64,000 nucleotides of DNA from Pseudorhodoferax sp. Leaf267 (GTDB taxonomy: Bacteria; Pseudomonadota; Gammaproteobacteria; Burkholderiales; Burkholderiaceae_C). The position numbers were made by a program, and so were the translations under genes. Each line of letters begins with the position of its first letter. The first letter of the stretch is position 1. The notes below the pieces were generated by a model. That model did no database searches, was not told the origin of the DNA, and was given only the letters and a program-made list of their open reading frames with translations. Of this stretch, positions 53,404 through 64,000 are shown in pieces. Location of the stretch: positions 621,275 through 685,274 of the forward strand of contig NZ_LMMV01000001.1 of assembly GCF_001422405.1 (NCBI RefSeq), given 5' to 3'.

Positions 53404-54963
53404 ATGAGCAAACAGGATTCAGGGCTGGCCCGCTGCGTGATGGTGCTGGGCACGACCAGCGGCGCCGGCAAGAGCTGGCTGACCACGGCGCTGTGCCGGC
53501 ACTATGCGCGCCAGGGTCTGAAGGTGGCTGCCTTCAAGGCCCAGAACATGAGCAACAACGCGCGCGTGGTGGCGGGTGGCGAGATCGGCAGCGCCCAGTA
53601 CTTCCAGGCCCTGGCCGCGCGCGCCGTGCCGGACGTGCGCATGAACCCGCTGCTGCTCAAGCCCGAGCGCGACACGCACAGCCAGGTCATCCTGCTGGGC
53701 CAGGTCAGCCCCGAGCTCACGGCCATGCCGTGGCGAGACCGCAGCCAGCACGTGTGGCCGCAAGTGACTCAGGCGCTGGACGCGCTGCGCGCCGAGAACG
53801 ACCTGGTCGTGATCGAGGGCGCGGGCTCGCCGGCCGAGATCAACCTGGCCGACAGCGACATCGTGAACATGCGCGTGGCCGAGCATGCGGGGGCCGCCTG
53901 CCTGCTCGTGGCCGACATCGACCGCGGCGGCGCGTTCGCCCACCTGTATGGCACCTGGGCGCTGCTGCCGCCGGCGCAGCGCGCGCTGATCCGCGGCTTC
54001 GTGCTCAACAAGTTCCGGGGCGACGCGGCGCTGCTGGCACCCGGGCCGCAGATGCTGGAACAGATGACGGGCGTGCCCACGGTGGCGGTGCTGCCCATGT
54101 GGTGGCAGCACGGCCTGCCCGAGGAAGACGGCGTGTTCGACATGACCCCCACACTCGGCACTGGCGTGTCCTCGCTGCTCCCCGAGGGGGCGCGTGCCGC
54201 CTTGGGGCGGCCCGGCGGCGGGACCCGCAGCACGCGGCCGGGTGCGGCCGGCAAGACCATCGCCGTGATCGCCTACCCGCGCATCAGCAACCTCGACGAG
54301 TTCCAGCCGCTCAAGAACGTGCCGGGCCTGCGTCTCATCTGGGTGCGCAGCCCGTTGCAACTGGCCGGCCTGTCGCGCGAGGACTGGATCGTGCTGCCCG
54401 GCTCCAAGCACACGAGTTCCGACCTGGCCTGGCTGCGCGCGCAGGGGCTGGACGCGGCCATCGCTGCCCACGCGGCCGTCGGCGGCGCGGTGCTGGGCAT
54501 CTGCGGCGGGCTGCAGATGCTGGGCAAGGCGCTGATCGACCCGCACGGCATCGACGGCAATGCGCCGGGGCTGGGCCTGCTCCCGCTGGTGACCGTGTTC
54601 GCGCCCGACAAGACCGTGCGCTCGACCCGCGCGACGTTCGGCGCGGTCCAGGGCCCATGGGAAGGACTGTCCGGGCTGGAGGTCCAGGGCTACGAGATCC
54701 ACCACGGCCAGACCGCGCTGCACCCGGCCATGGCACAGGCCGGCGCGCAGGCCCGCCCCGTGATGCCCGGCGCCCTGGCGTGGCAGAACGGGCAGGGCCA
54801 TGTGCTGGGGCTGTACCTGCATGGCCTGCTGGAAAACGCGGCGGTGTTGCAGGCCCTGTTCGGCGCCCTTGTGCCGACGCTGGACAGCGTTTTCGACGGA
54901 CTGGCAGATTTCATAGAGCACAACTTTTGCGCGAATGTTTTGCGAGACTTGCACGCGTTGTGA
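53404..54963 (+). CDS. cobQ: Cobyric acid synthase
   Basis: A 519-residue amidotransferase that amidates the b, d, e and g side chains of adenosylcobyrinate a,c-diamide. N-terminal MVLGTTSGAGKSWLTTALC and FKAQNMSNNARV; GATase domain with Cys in LGICGGLQMLG and the C-terminal His in YEIHHGQT. Residues about 248-280, between the two domains, are a Ser/Leu/Gly/Arg-rich stretch encoded by a GC-rich repeat-like element (about 54150-54235). It lies 17 kb from the other cobalamin genes and has no riboswitch. Confidence 0.93.
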   Translation: MSKQDSGLARCVMVLGTTSGAGKSWLTTALCRHYARQGLKVAAFKAQNMSNNARVVAGGEIGSAQYFQALAARAVPDVRMNPLLLKPERDTHSQVILLGQVSPELTAMPWRDRSQHVWPQVTQALDALRAENDLVVIEGAGSPAEINLADSDIVNMRVAEHAGAACLLVADIDRGGAFAHLYGTWALLPPAQRALIRGFVLNKFRGDAALLAPGPQMLEQMTGVPTVAVLPMWWQHGLPEEDGVFDMTPTLGTGVSSLLPEGARAALGRPGGGTRSTRPGAAGKTIAVIAYPRISNLDEFQPLKNVPGLRLIWVRSPLQLAGLSREDWIVLPGSKHTSSDLAWLRAQGLDAAIAAHAAVGGAVLGICGGLQMLGKALIDPHGIDGNAPGLGLLPLVTVFAPDKTVRSTRATFGAVQGPWEGLSGLEVQGYEIHHGQTALHPAMAQAGAQARPVMPGALAWQNGQGHVLGLYLHGLLENAAVLQALFGALVPTLDSVFDGLADFIEHNFCANVLRDLHAL

Positions 54964-55018
54964 GCCCAATCTCATGCGGAGCCGGTAGACTGGGCGGTGT
55001 ACACATTGTGTAACTGAC

Positions 55019-58054
<3,036 letters not shown>

Positions 58055-58066
58055 CGGCCGGCAGGC

Positions 58067-58924
58067 TCAGGCGATGGCCGCCGAATCGGAGCTGGACGCC
58101 AGCACCTTGCCGCTGGCCGAGTGCACGGGCCTGGAGCCCGCAGCCCTGTCCTTGTGCGCGGCCTTGGCCGTGCGCATGGCCTCGGCTTCTTCCTTGGCGC
58201 CCTCGACCATTTCGCACACCCACTTGACCAGCAGGTTGGTGTAGGACTGGCTGAAGGCCTTTTGCGACAGGCTGTGGTCCGCGCCCTTGATCACGCGGTA
58301 GGTCATCGAGTGCGCCTGCTGGAACGCGTCCAGGTAGTTCTTGATGACCGGGTGCGGCACCATCACATCGTGTTCGGACTCCACCAGCAGCACGTCGCCC
58401 TTGAACTTCGCCGCCGCGGCGAGCGCGCGGTTCGCATCGGGCGGCAGCTGCATGTTGCGGTAGGCCACCAGCTCCTCGCGGCTCAGCGCGCGCTTGGGCA
58501 CCATCCAGTCCTGGTCCTTGTACAGCGCCGGCGCGCGCAGGCCCAGCCAGCGCACCGGGCGCAGCGTGGTCAGGATGGCCGCGAGATAGCCGCCGTAGCT
58601 GCTGCCGGCCACGGCCACGGCCGAGCCGTCGACCGAGGGGTGGCCGACGAGCACGTCATAGGCGGCCAGCATGTCGGCCATGTTGTCCTCGCGCGTGACG
58701 GCGTCGCGCGCTCCCTGGTCCTTGGCATGGCCGCGCAGATCGAAGGTCAGGCAGATGCAGCCCAGCGCCGCGATCTCATGGGCGCGCGCGATGTACTGCT
58801 CCTGGCTGCCGTCCCAGCCGTGCACCAGCATGACGCCCGGCATGAGGGTATTGGGGCCGACGAGGGTGCCGGCGATGCTGCGGTCGCCGACCGGGATGTG
58901 GATGGTGTTATGTCGGGTGGTCAT
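58067..58924 (-). CDS. Alpha/beta hydrolase (DUF3182 partner)
   Basis: A 285-residue alpha/beta hydrolase with MLVHGWDGSQEQY (oxyanion loop), FDLRGHAKDQG, nucleophile GSSYGG at about 107-112, ESEHDVMVPH with the acid and GADHSLSQKAF with the His. The triad looks complete. A 40-residue charged, Ala/Ser-rich tail follows the fold. Its start overlaps the end of the DUF3182 gene by 17 bases, which suggests a two-protein function. Substrate unknown; the fold resembles dienelactone hydrolase and acyl-peptide-type hydrolases. Confidence 0.87.
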   Translation of the reverse strand: MTTRHNTIHIPVGDRSIAGTLVGPNTLMPGVMLVHGWDGSQEQYIARAHEIAALGCICLTFDLRGHAKDQGARDAVTREDNMADMLAAYDVLVGHPSVDGSAVAVAGSSYGGYLAAILTTLRPVRWLGLRAPALYKDQDWMVPKRALSREELVAYRNMQLPPDANRALAAAAKFKGDVLLVESEHDVMVPHPVIKNYLDAFQQAHSMTYRVIKGADHSLSQKAFSQSYTNLLVKWVCEMVEGAKEEAEAMRTAKAAHKDRAAGSRPVHSASGKVLASSSDSAAIA

Positions 58925-60110
58925 CGTGGATCAGGGTGGTGTACTTGGTCAGCCGGCCGACCTGCTCGTCGACACCGTTGAAGTACACCACCGCGCCGGG
59001 CGGCGGCGCCTCGTCGGAGCCGAAGATCTCGTGACCGCTGGCGCGCACGACGTGGCGCTGCGGGTCGGCCTGCAAGGCCTCCAGCGCGGCGATCTCCGCG
59101 CCTGTCGCACCGCCCGCGCGCCAGGACTGCTCCAGCACGGCGGAGTGCCAGGTGCCGTCTGCCGCAGTGCCCTGCACCACGTCGTAATTGATGCGCGAGG
59201 CGAAGAAGCCCGGGAAGCAGGCGGTGGCGGCGCTGTCGTACAGCAAGGCCTGCTCGACCGCGATGCGCACCTCGCGTGGCAACTGCAATTGCAGCAAGGC
59301 CTGGAAGTCGCCGCGCACCACGGTCAGGTCGGAGCCGCCGTAGACCTCGGCGCCCTTGTTGTTCGGCGTGAGACGCTGGTAGCCGTAGTAGGTGGCGACG
59401 ATGCCGGCCACCGTGACCTGGCCCACGCTCAGCGTGTCCACGTGGCGCAGGTTCTGCTCGAGGACCACGCCGTCGGCGGCCAGCATGCTGTCGTCCAGCG
59501 GCGCCAGGCACGCCTGCACCTCGGCCATGTCGCGCGCCACGGACTGGCCGTTGCCGCCGGTCTCGCGCACGATCTTGATGCGCACCGGCCCCACGGCCAG
59601 CAGCTGCCCTGCCGCTGTGAGCGCGTCGGCCCGGCTGAAGGCCGTGAAGCCCGGCAGCACGGCATCGCCGACCATGCGGCTGAATTCGTGGCTCCACCCT
59701 TCGGGCGCTGGCGCGTCGGGCGCGACCAGCGGGTGCGTGATCGCCTTGGTCGAGACGAAAGGGAAGGGCACGACGCCGCCGAAGAAATCTTCCTTGCCGC
59801 GGATGCCCAGGGCCTGGGCGCGCTCCACGCCGACCAGGGTGTCGCTGGGCACCAGGTAGACCGGGCCCAGCGCAGGGGCTTGCGCAAACTCCTCGGATAC
59901 CGCGTACCCGCCCTTGAGCCGGGCCAGGCGGCGCACCACCTCCATGCGCGTCATCTGTTCGTGCTCGCAGGCGTAGCCGCGCAGGCCTTGCGTGTAGGCC
60001 ATGGCCGTTCCGCGCACCGCCGCTGCGGCCGGTGCGGCGACGTCACTGACCAGTGGGGCTGGCGTGCCGGGCAGGGCTGCGAGACCCGAGATGGAAGAGG
60101 GAGTCAGCAT
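58908..60110 (-). CDS. DUF3182-family protein of unknown function
   Basis: A 400-residue protein of the DUF3182 type. The middle reads like an ATP-grasp subdomain: VRIKIVRETGGNGQSVARD (Gly-rich loop) and ADGVVLEQNL (carboxylate region), followed by GQVTVAGIVATYYGYQR. ATP-dependent ligation is therefore a weak inference. There is no signal peptide or membrane segment. ATG at 60110 has GAGGTG upstream, better than the long frame preceding it. It forms an overlapping pair with the alpha/beta hydrolase. Confidence 0.75.
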   Translation of the reverse strand: MLTPSSISGLAALPGTPAPLVSDVAAPAAAAVRGTAMAYTQGLRGYACEHEQMTRMEVVRRLARLKGGYAVSEEFAQAPALGPVYLVPSDTLVGVERAQALGIRGKEDFFGGVVPFPFVSTKAITHPLVAPDAPAPEGWSHEFSRMVGDAVLPGFTAFSRADALTAAGQLLAVGPVRIKIVRETGGNGQSVARDMAEVQACLAPLDDSMLAADGVVLEQNLRHVDTLSVGQVTVAGIVATYYGYQRLTPNNKGAEVYGGSDLTVVRGDFQALLQLQLPREVRIAVEQALLYDSAATACFPGFFASRINYDVVQGTAADGTWHSAVLEQSWRAGGATGAEIAALEALQADPQRHVVRASGHEIFGSDEAPPPGAVVYFNGVDEQVGRLTKYTTLIHDDHPT

Positions 60111-60211
60111 GGTGGCACCTCGTCGCAAAGGGTTGAAATGCCTCGAATGTCGCCGCGTGGCGCGGCGCCAGCCATCGTCCAATGGCCGGTGCGCTCGTGG
60201 GCGCAGGACTA

Positions 60212-60237
60212 CAGGGCCAAACGGCTTATAGGCCCTG
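60212..60237 (-). terminator. Hairpin at the 3' end of the exopolyphosphatase gene
   Basis: CAGGGCC and GGCCCTG form a perfect 7-bp stem around a 12-base loop, overlapping the last codons and stop of the gene at 60226. No T-tract follows on the minus strand, so termination strength is uncertain. Confidence 0.35.
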
Positions 60238-61728
60238 GATGTGCAGTGGCCAGGGCGTCTTGTTCCAGGCCGCGGCTTCCTCACGCAGCAGATGGGCCGA
60301 CTGCGGAAAGGCATCGGCCCAGCCGGCGCGGCAGCTCAGTGTGCGGGCTGGCTGGCCGGCCTTGGCGCTGAGCTGCAGGCCCTGCAGATCGGGGTCGCGT
60401 CGCGCATGGCACAGGATCACGGCCAGGCGCAGCGCCAGCAGCTGCTGGGCGAAGGCCGCATCGCTGAGCTCGGCTTCGAGCTTGCGCAGCTTGCCGCGGT
60501 GGCCCAGCACCAGCAGGCCCAGGCGGTGCAGCTCGGGCGTGGCGAAGCCGGGCGCGTCGGCGTGCTCCAGCACATAGGCACCGTGGCGGTGGTAGTCGCT
60601 GTGCGAGACGAGGAAGCCGATCTCGTGCAGCTGGGCGGCCCAGCCCAGCTTGCGCTGCAGCCGGTCGGCGTCGTCCAGGGCCTGGCCAGCGCTCTTTTGC
60701 AGCTGCTCGAAAAAGCGCGTCGAGGCCGCACCCACGCGCCGGCTCTGCGCTGCATCGGTGTCGAACTTGAGCGCCAGACGGCGTACCGAGGCCGATCGCA
60801 CGTCGCTGTCGGGTCCGTCGCGCTCCATCAGGTCGTACAGCACGCCGTGGCGCAGCGCGCCGTCGGCCGCGTGCATCTCTTCGATGCCCAGCAGGTCGAA
60901 CACGGCCAGCAGCACGGACAGGCCGCCGCCGATGACCAGCTTGCGGTCGTCCTTCATGCCTTCGATGCGCAGCCGATCGACCGTCCGGGCCTCCAGCAGC
61001 TTGTCCATCAGCCAGGTGAGGCCGGCACGCGGGATCACGCCCGGTGCCCAGCCCGCGGCGGTCAGCATGTCGGCCACGGCGCCCACGGTGCCCGAGGCGC
61101 CGTAGGCCATGGTCCAGCGGCCCTTGCCATAGGCGTCCAGCGCCTCGTCGAGCACGGCCTTGGCGGCGATCTGCGCCACGCGGAACGCGTCGGCCTTGAA
61201 TTCGCCCTTGGGGAAGTAGCGCATGGACCAGGCCACGCTGCCCACGCGGAACGAGTCCATGACGCGGGCCTCGTAGCCCTGGCCCAGGATCATCTCGGTG
61301 GAGCGCCCACCGATGTCCACGACCAGGCGCTTCTCGTCGGACTGCGGCAGCAGCCGGGCCACGCCCTGGTAGATCAGCCGCGCTTCTTCGCGCCCGGGGA
61401 TCACGTCGATCGGAAAGCCCAGCACTTCGTGGCCGCGCGCCAGGAATTCCTCGCGGTTGCGCGCCTCGCGCAGGGTCTGCGTGGCGACGGCACGGACCTG
61501 GTGCTTCTTGAAGCCGGCCAGCCGCTCGCCGAAGCGGGCCAGGCAGTCCAGGCCGCGCTGCATGGCCTCGGGAGTCAGATTGCGGGCCTCGTCCAGGCCG
61601 TTGCCCTGGCGCACGACCTCCTTGAGGTACTCCGTGCGGCGGATCTGGCCATGTTCGAGACGGCCGATTTCCAGCCGAAAACTGTTGGAGCCCAGATCGA
61701 GGGCGGCGAGGAGGGTTCCGTTTTGCAT
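60226..61728 (-). CDS. ppx: Exopolyphosphatase, Ppx/GppA family
   Basis: A 500-residue Ppx/GppA phosphatase: LAALDLGSNSFRLEIGR (phosphate 1), VRAVATQTLREARN, VVDIGGRSTEMILG (phosphate 2) and GGGLSVLL near the adenosine region; the C-terminal helical domain has LHEIGFLVSHSDYHRHGAY like HD-type regulators. It removes phosphate from polyphosphate (or hydrolyses pppGpp). It is divergent from pstS-pstC, and the Pho box between them suggests coordinated phosphate control. Confidence 0.92.
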   Translation of the reverse strand: MQNGTLLAALDLGSNSFRLEIGRLEHGQIRRTEYLKEVVRQGNGLDEARNLTPEAMQRGLDCLARFGERLAGFKKHQVRAVATQTLREARNREEFLARGHEVLGFPIDVIPGREEARLIYQGVARLLPQSDEKRLVVDIGGRSTEMILGQGYEARVMDSFRVGSVAWSMRYFPKGEFKADAFRVAQIAAKAVLDEALDAYGKGRWTMAYGASGTVGAVADMLTAAGWAPGVIPRAGLTWLMDKLLEARTVDRLRIEGMKDDRKLVIGGGLSVLLAVFDLLGIEEMHAADGALRHGVLYDLMERDGPDSDVRSASVRRLALKFDTDAAQSRRVGAASTRFFEQLQKSAGQALDDADRLQRKLGWAAQLHEIGFLVSHSDYHRHGAYVLEHADAPGFATPELHRLGLLVLGHRGKLRKLEAELSDAAFAQQLLALRLAVILCHARRDPDLQGLQLSAKAGQPARTLSCRAGWADAFPQSAHLLREEAAAWNKTPWPLHIQGL

Positions 61729-61823
61729 GGCTGGGGCGGGATGCTAGCACCGGTGTTGCACCGCAACCAAGGCGGCGTCGCGGGCAATCGACAGGCGGTT
61801 CGGGGCCGCCAGGGGGCCGCCAC

Positions 61824-61842
61824 ATGTCATGTTGCTGTCACA
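61824..61842 (+). promoter_or_regulatory. Pho box (PhoB-binding site)
   Basis: ATGTCATGTTGCTGTCACA contains two TGTCA repeats eleven bases apart (TGTCAT and CTGTCA), close to the PhoB consensus. It lies 83 bases upstream of pstS, and TTAAAT about 61851-61856 is a fitting -10 at the usual spacing. Low phosphate should induce pstSC through PhoB-PhoR. Confidence 0.75.
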
Positions 61843-61924
61843 CAAGCTTCTTAAATTCCAACCATCGCGGATGGCAAGCGCCGTCCGGTTCCGGTTCCCT
61901 CAACCCCCACCGAGAGGTTTTGAC

Positions 61925-62971
61925 ATGCACCCCGTTACCCGTTTCTCTTCGATCACCCTGGCCATCGGCCTGACCGCCCTGGCCGGCGTTGCCCATGCAC
62001 AAGACGTGACCGGCGCTGGCGCCAGCTTCCCGGCACCGCTGTATTCCAAGTGGGCTGCCGACTACAACAAGGCCACCGGCACCAAGATCAACTACCAGTC
62101 CGTGGGCTCCGGCGCCGGCCTGAAGCAGATCGAGGCCAAGACCGTGGACTTCGGCGCCTCCGACGCACCCCTGAAGGACGAAGACCTGGCCGCCAAGGGC
62201 CTGATGCAGTTCCCCACCGTGATCGGTGGCGTGATCCCCGTGGTCAACATCGCCGGCATCAAGCCCGGCGAACTGAAGCTGAACGGCCAGGTGCTGGGCG
62301 ACATCTACCTGGGCAAGATCACCAAGTGGAACGACCCCGCCATCGTGGCACTGAATGCCGGCGTGAAGCTGCCCGATGCGGCCATCGCCCCGGTGCGCCG
62401 CGCCGACGGCTCGGGCACCAGCTTCCTGTTCACGAACTACCTGTCCAAGGTCAACGCCGAGTGGAAGAGCAAGGTCGGCGAAGGCACGGCCGTGAACTGG
62501 CCCACCGGCGCGGGTGGCAAGGGCAATGAAGGCGTGGCTGCGTTCGTGGGCCGCCTGCCGAACTCCATCGGCTACGTGGAGTACGCCTACGTCAAGCAGA
62601 ACAAGATGAACTACGCGCTGCTGCAGAACGCATCGGGCAAGTTCCCCCAGCCCGATGACGACGCGTTCAAGGCCGCCGCCGCCAACGCCCAGTGGGACAA
62701 GAGCTTCTACCAGATCCTCACCAACCAGAACGGCGACGGCGCCTGGCCCATCACGGGCGCGACCTTCATCATCATGCACAAGAAGCAGGACAAGCCGGCC
62801 GTCGCGGCCTCGGCGCTGAAGTTCTTCGCCTGGGCCTACAAGGACGGCGACAAGACCTCCAGCGACCTGGACTACGTGCCCATGCCGGCAGCGGTCAAGA
62901 CCACGATCCAGAAGTCGTGGGAGCAGGTCGTCGACGCCTCCGGCAAGCCGGTCGCGCTGGCCGCCAACTGA
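61925..62971 (+). CDS. pstS: Phosphate-binding periplasmic protein
   Basis: A 348-residue PstS that binds inorganic phosphate in the periplasm. Signal peptide [20 protein letters not shown], cleaved near AHAQDV; then [25 protein letters not shown] and [17 protein letters not shown], all phosphate-binding loops. ATG at 61925 has GAGAGG seven bases upstream. It is followed by pstC in one pst transcript under the Pho box. Confidence 0.95.
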   Translation: MHPVTRFSSITLAIGLTALAGVAHAQDVTGAGASFPAPLYSKWAADYNKATGTKINYQSVGSGAGLKQIEAKTVDFGASDAPLKDEDLAAKGLMQFPTVIGGVIPVVNIAGIKPGELKLNGQVLGDIYLGKITKWNDPAIVALNAGVKLPDAAIAPVRRADGSGTSFLFTNYLSKVNAEWKSKVGEGTAVNWPTGAGGKGNEGVAAFVGRLPNSIGYVEYAYVKQNKMNYALLQNASGKFPQPDDDAFKAAAANAQWDKSFYQILTNQNGDGAWPITGATFIIMHKKQDKPAVAASALKFFAWAYKDGDKTSSDLDYVPMPAAVKTTIQKSWEQVVDASGKPVALAAN

Positions 62972-63085
62972 TCGCCGGCCGACCCGTCCAACAGCCGAGC
63001 CACCGCCGTGTCTTCTACACTTCCAGCGAACGGCGCCCCTTTCGACATGTCCGGCAAGGGTGCTGGCAAAGGGGGCGAACGCGCG

Positions 63086-64000
63086 ATGACAACACCTCCC
63101 CCCAAGAAGGCCCGCAGCGGCCCCATGGTGGACCGCCTGTTCGGGTGGGCTGCCAAGGGCGCGGCATGGCTCACATTGCTGCTGCTGATCGGCATCCTCG
63201 CGTCGCTGGTGCAGGGCGCGTGGCCGGCGATCTCCAAGTACGGCCTGAGCTTCCTGACCAGTACCACCTGGGACCCGGTGCAGGAAGAGTACGGCGGCCT
63301 GGTCATGATCTACGGCACGCTGGCCACGTCCATCATTGCGCTGGTGATCGCCGTGCCGGTGAGCTTCGGCATCGCGCTGTTCCTGACCGAGCTGTCGCCG
63401 GCCTGGCTCAAGCGCCCGCTGGGCACGGCCATCGAGCTGCTGGCGGCGGTGCCGTCCATCGTCTACGGCATGTGGGGCCTCTTGGTGTTCGGCCCCATCC
63501 TGGCCACCTATGTGCAGCAACCGCTGCAAAGCCTTTTCAACGGCGTGCCCTACCTGGGCGCGCTGGTCTCCGGCCCGCCGGTGGGCATCGGCATCCTGTC
63601 GGCCGGCATCATCCTGGCGATCATGATCATCCCGTTCATCGCCTCGGTGATGCGCGACGTGTTCGAAGTGACGCCGCCGCTGCTCAAGGAATCGGCCTAC
63701 GGCCTGGGCGCCACGACCTGGGAAGTGATGTCCCGCGTGGTGCTGCCCTACACCAAGGCCGGCGTGGTCGGCGGCATCATGCTCGGCCTGGGCCGCGCTT
63801 TGGGCGAGACCATGGCCGTGACCTTCGTGATCGGCAACATGAACCAGCTCGACTCGCTGAGCCTGTTCCAGGCTGCCAACTCCATCACCTCGGCCCTGGC
63901 GAATGAATTCGCCGAAGCCGGCGCCGGCCTGCACCAGGCGGCACTGATGTACCTGGGCCTGGTGCTGTTCTTCATCACTTTCGTGGTGCTGTCGTGCTCC
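63086..64000 (+). CDS. pstC: Phosphate ABC transporter permease PstC, 3'-truncated
   Basis: Open to the right edge; the stop is outside. The product has PstC features: helix 1 in [57 protein letters not shown] (split by family-typical residues), and the EAA loop [20 protein letters not shown]. The start is uncertain. ATG at 63086 has AAGGGGG about ten bases upstream, and in-frame ATG at 63047 and GTG at 63008 would add 13 and 26 residues. It forms the inner-membrane channel with PstA, beyond the window. Confidence 0.9.
   Translation, partial: MTTPPPKKARSGPMVDRLFGWAAKGAAWLTLLLLIGILASLVQGAWPAISKYGLSFLTSTTWDPVQEEYGGLVMIYGTLATSIIALVIAVPVSFGIALFLTELSPAWLKRPLGTAIELLAAVPSIVYGMWGLLVFGPILATYVQQPLQSLFNGVPYLGALVSGPPVGIGILSAGIILAIMIIPFIASVMRDVFEVTPPLLKESAYGLGATTWEVMSRVVLPYTKAGVVGGIMLGLGRALGETMAVTFVIGNMNQLDSLSLFQAANSITSALANEFAEAGAGLHQAALMYLGLVLFFITFVVLSCS

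Noticed and set aside
61838-63934. 698-codon minus-strand frame opposite pstS and pstC
   Set aside because: Crosses two real genes and their promoter; no coding signature.

Overview
The window is about 64 kb of GC-rich, densely packed DNA from a betaproteobacterium of the order Burkholderiales, most likely family Comamonadaceae. This rests on the gene families and habits seen: a Bug-type solute-binding protein, a pim-like dicarboxylate beta-oxidation cluster, a general porin, 6S RNA directly after zapA, dispersed GC-rich intergenic repeats, and chains of genes joined by ATGA or GTGA overlaps. The genus cannot be fixed from sequence alone. No rRNA, tRNA, CRISPR, insertion sequence or prophage was found. 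Gene calls rest on reading the translations and motifs by eye; no database search was run.

Layout. (1) 3-6525 (+): thiolase (cut by the window edge), fused enoyl-CoA hydratase/3-hydroxyacyl-CoA dehydrogenase, two acyl-CoA dehydrogenases (pimB-F-C-D order) and a porin. A double-TetR regulator faces them (6569-7807, -). (2) 7881-10910 (-): MFS transporter and two coupled alpha/beta hydrolases, one without its nucleophile serine. (3) 11252-11962 (-): DEDD-type exonuclease. (4) 12091-20393 (-): a tightly overlapped catabolic operon. It encodes a cyanuric acid hydrolase/barbiturase family ring-opening enzyme, an amidase, a flavin monooxygenase, a VOC protein, a complete SsuABC/TauABC-like ABC importer, an AtzH/HpxZ-like protein and possibly a glycerophosphodiesterase. 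This is the strongest candidate for an undescribed N-heterocycle pathway. (5) 20589-25636: an MHYT-GGDEF-EAL protein, a LysR regulator, a glutathione transferase-like protein and a second glycerophosphodiesterase with a PEP-CTERM tail. (6) 25823-28293 (-): exported SAM methyltransferase, TauE/SafE permease, 6S RNA, zapA and a zapB-like gene. (7) 28336-36659 (+): a cobalamin riboswitch with a terminator, then btuB-cbiA-cobU-btuF-btuC-btuD-cobO-cbiB. (8) 36761-44789: assorted metabolic genes, lactate permease, YceI, a phospholipase D-like lipoprotein and a Phd/zeta-like toxin-antitoxin pair. (9) 44855-47551 (-): PatZ-like acyl-CoA synthetase/acetyltransferase. (10) 47593-53379: a LysR regulator divergent from a TauD-like dioxygenase, Bug protein, LeuC/LeuD-like hydratase and ICL/PEPM-type lyase, a second candidate new carboxylate pathway. 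(11) 53404-54963: cobQ, away from the other cobalamin genes. (12) 55019-58054: a large MHYT hybrid histidine kinase. (13) 58067-60110 (-): a hydrolase/DUF3182 pair. (14) 60226-64000: exopolyphosphatase divergent from pstS-pstC, with a Pho box.

How the genes work together. Regions 1, 4 and 10 each pair uptake with a short catabolic route, which suits a soil or water organism scavenging dicarboxylates, N-heterocycles and branched or substituted carboxylic acids. Region 7 takes up and rebuilds corrinoids under B12 feedback, with cobQ as an unlinked partner. The two MHYT proteins suggest that a diatomic gas or a metal is sensed through cyclic-di-GMP and a phosphorelay.
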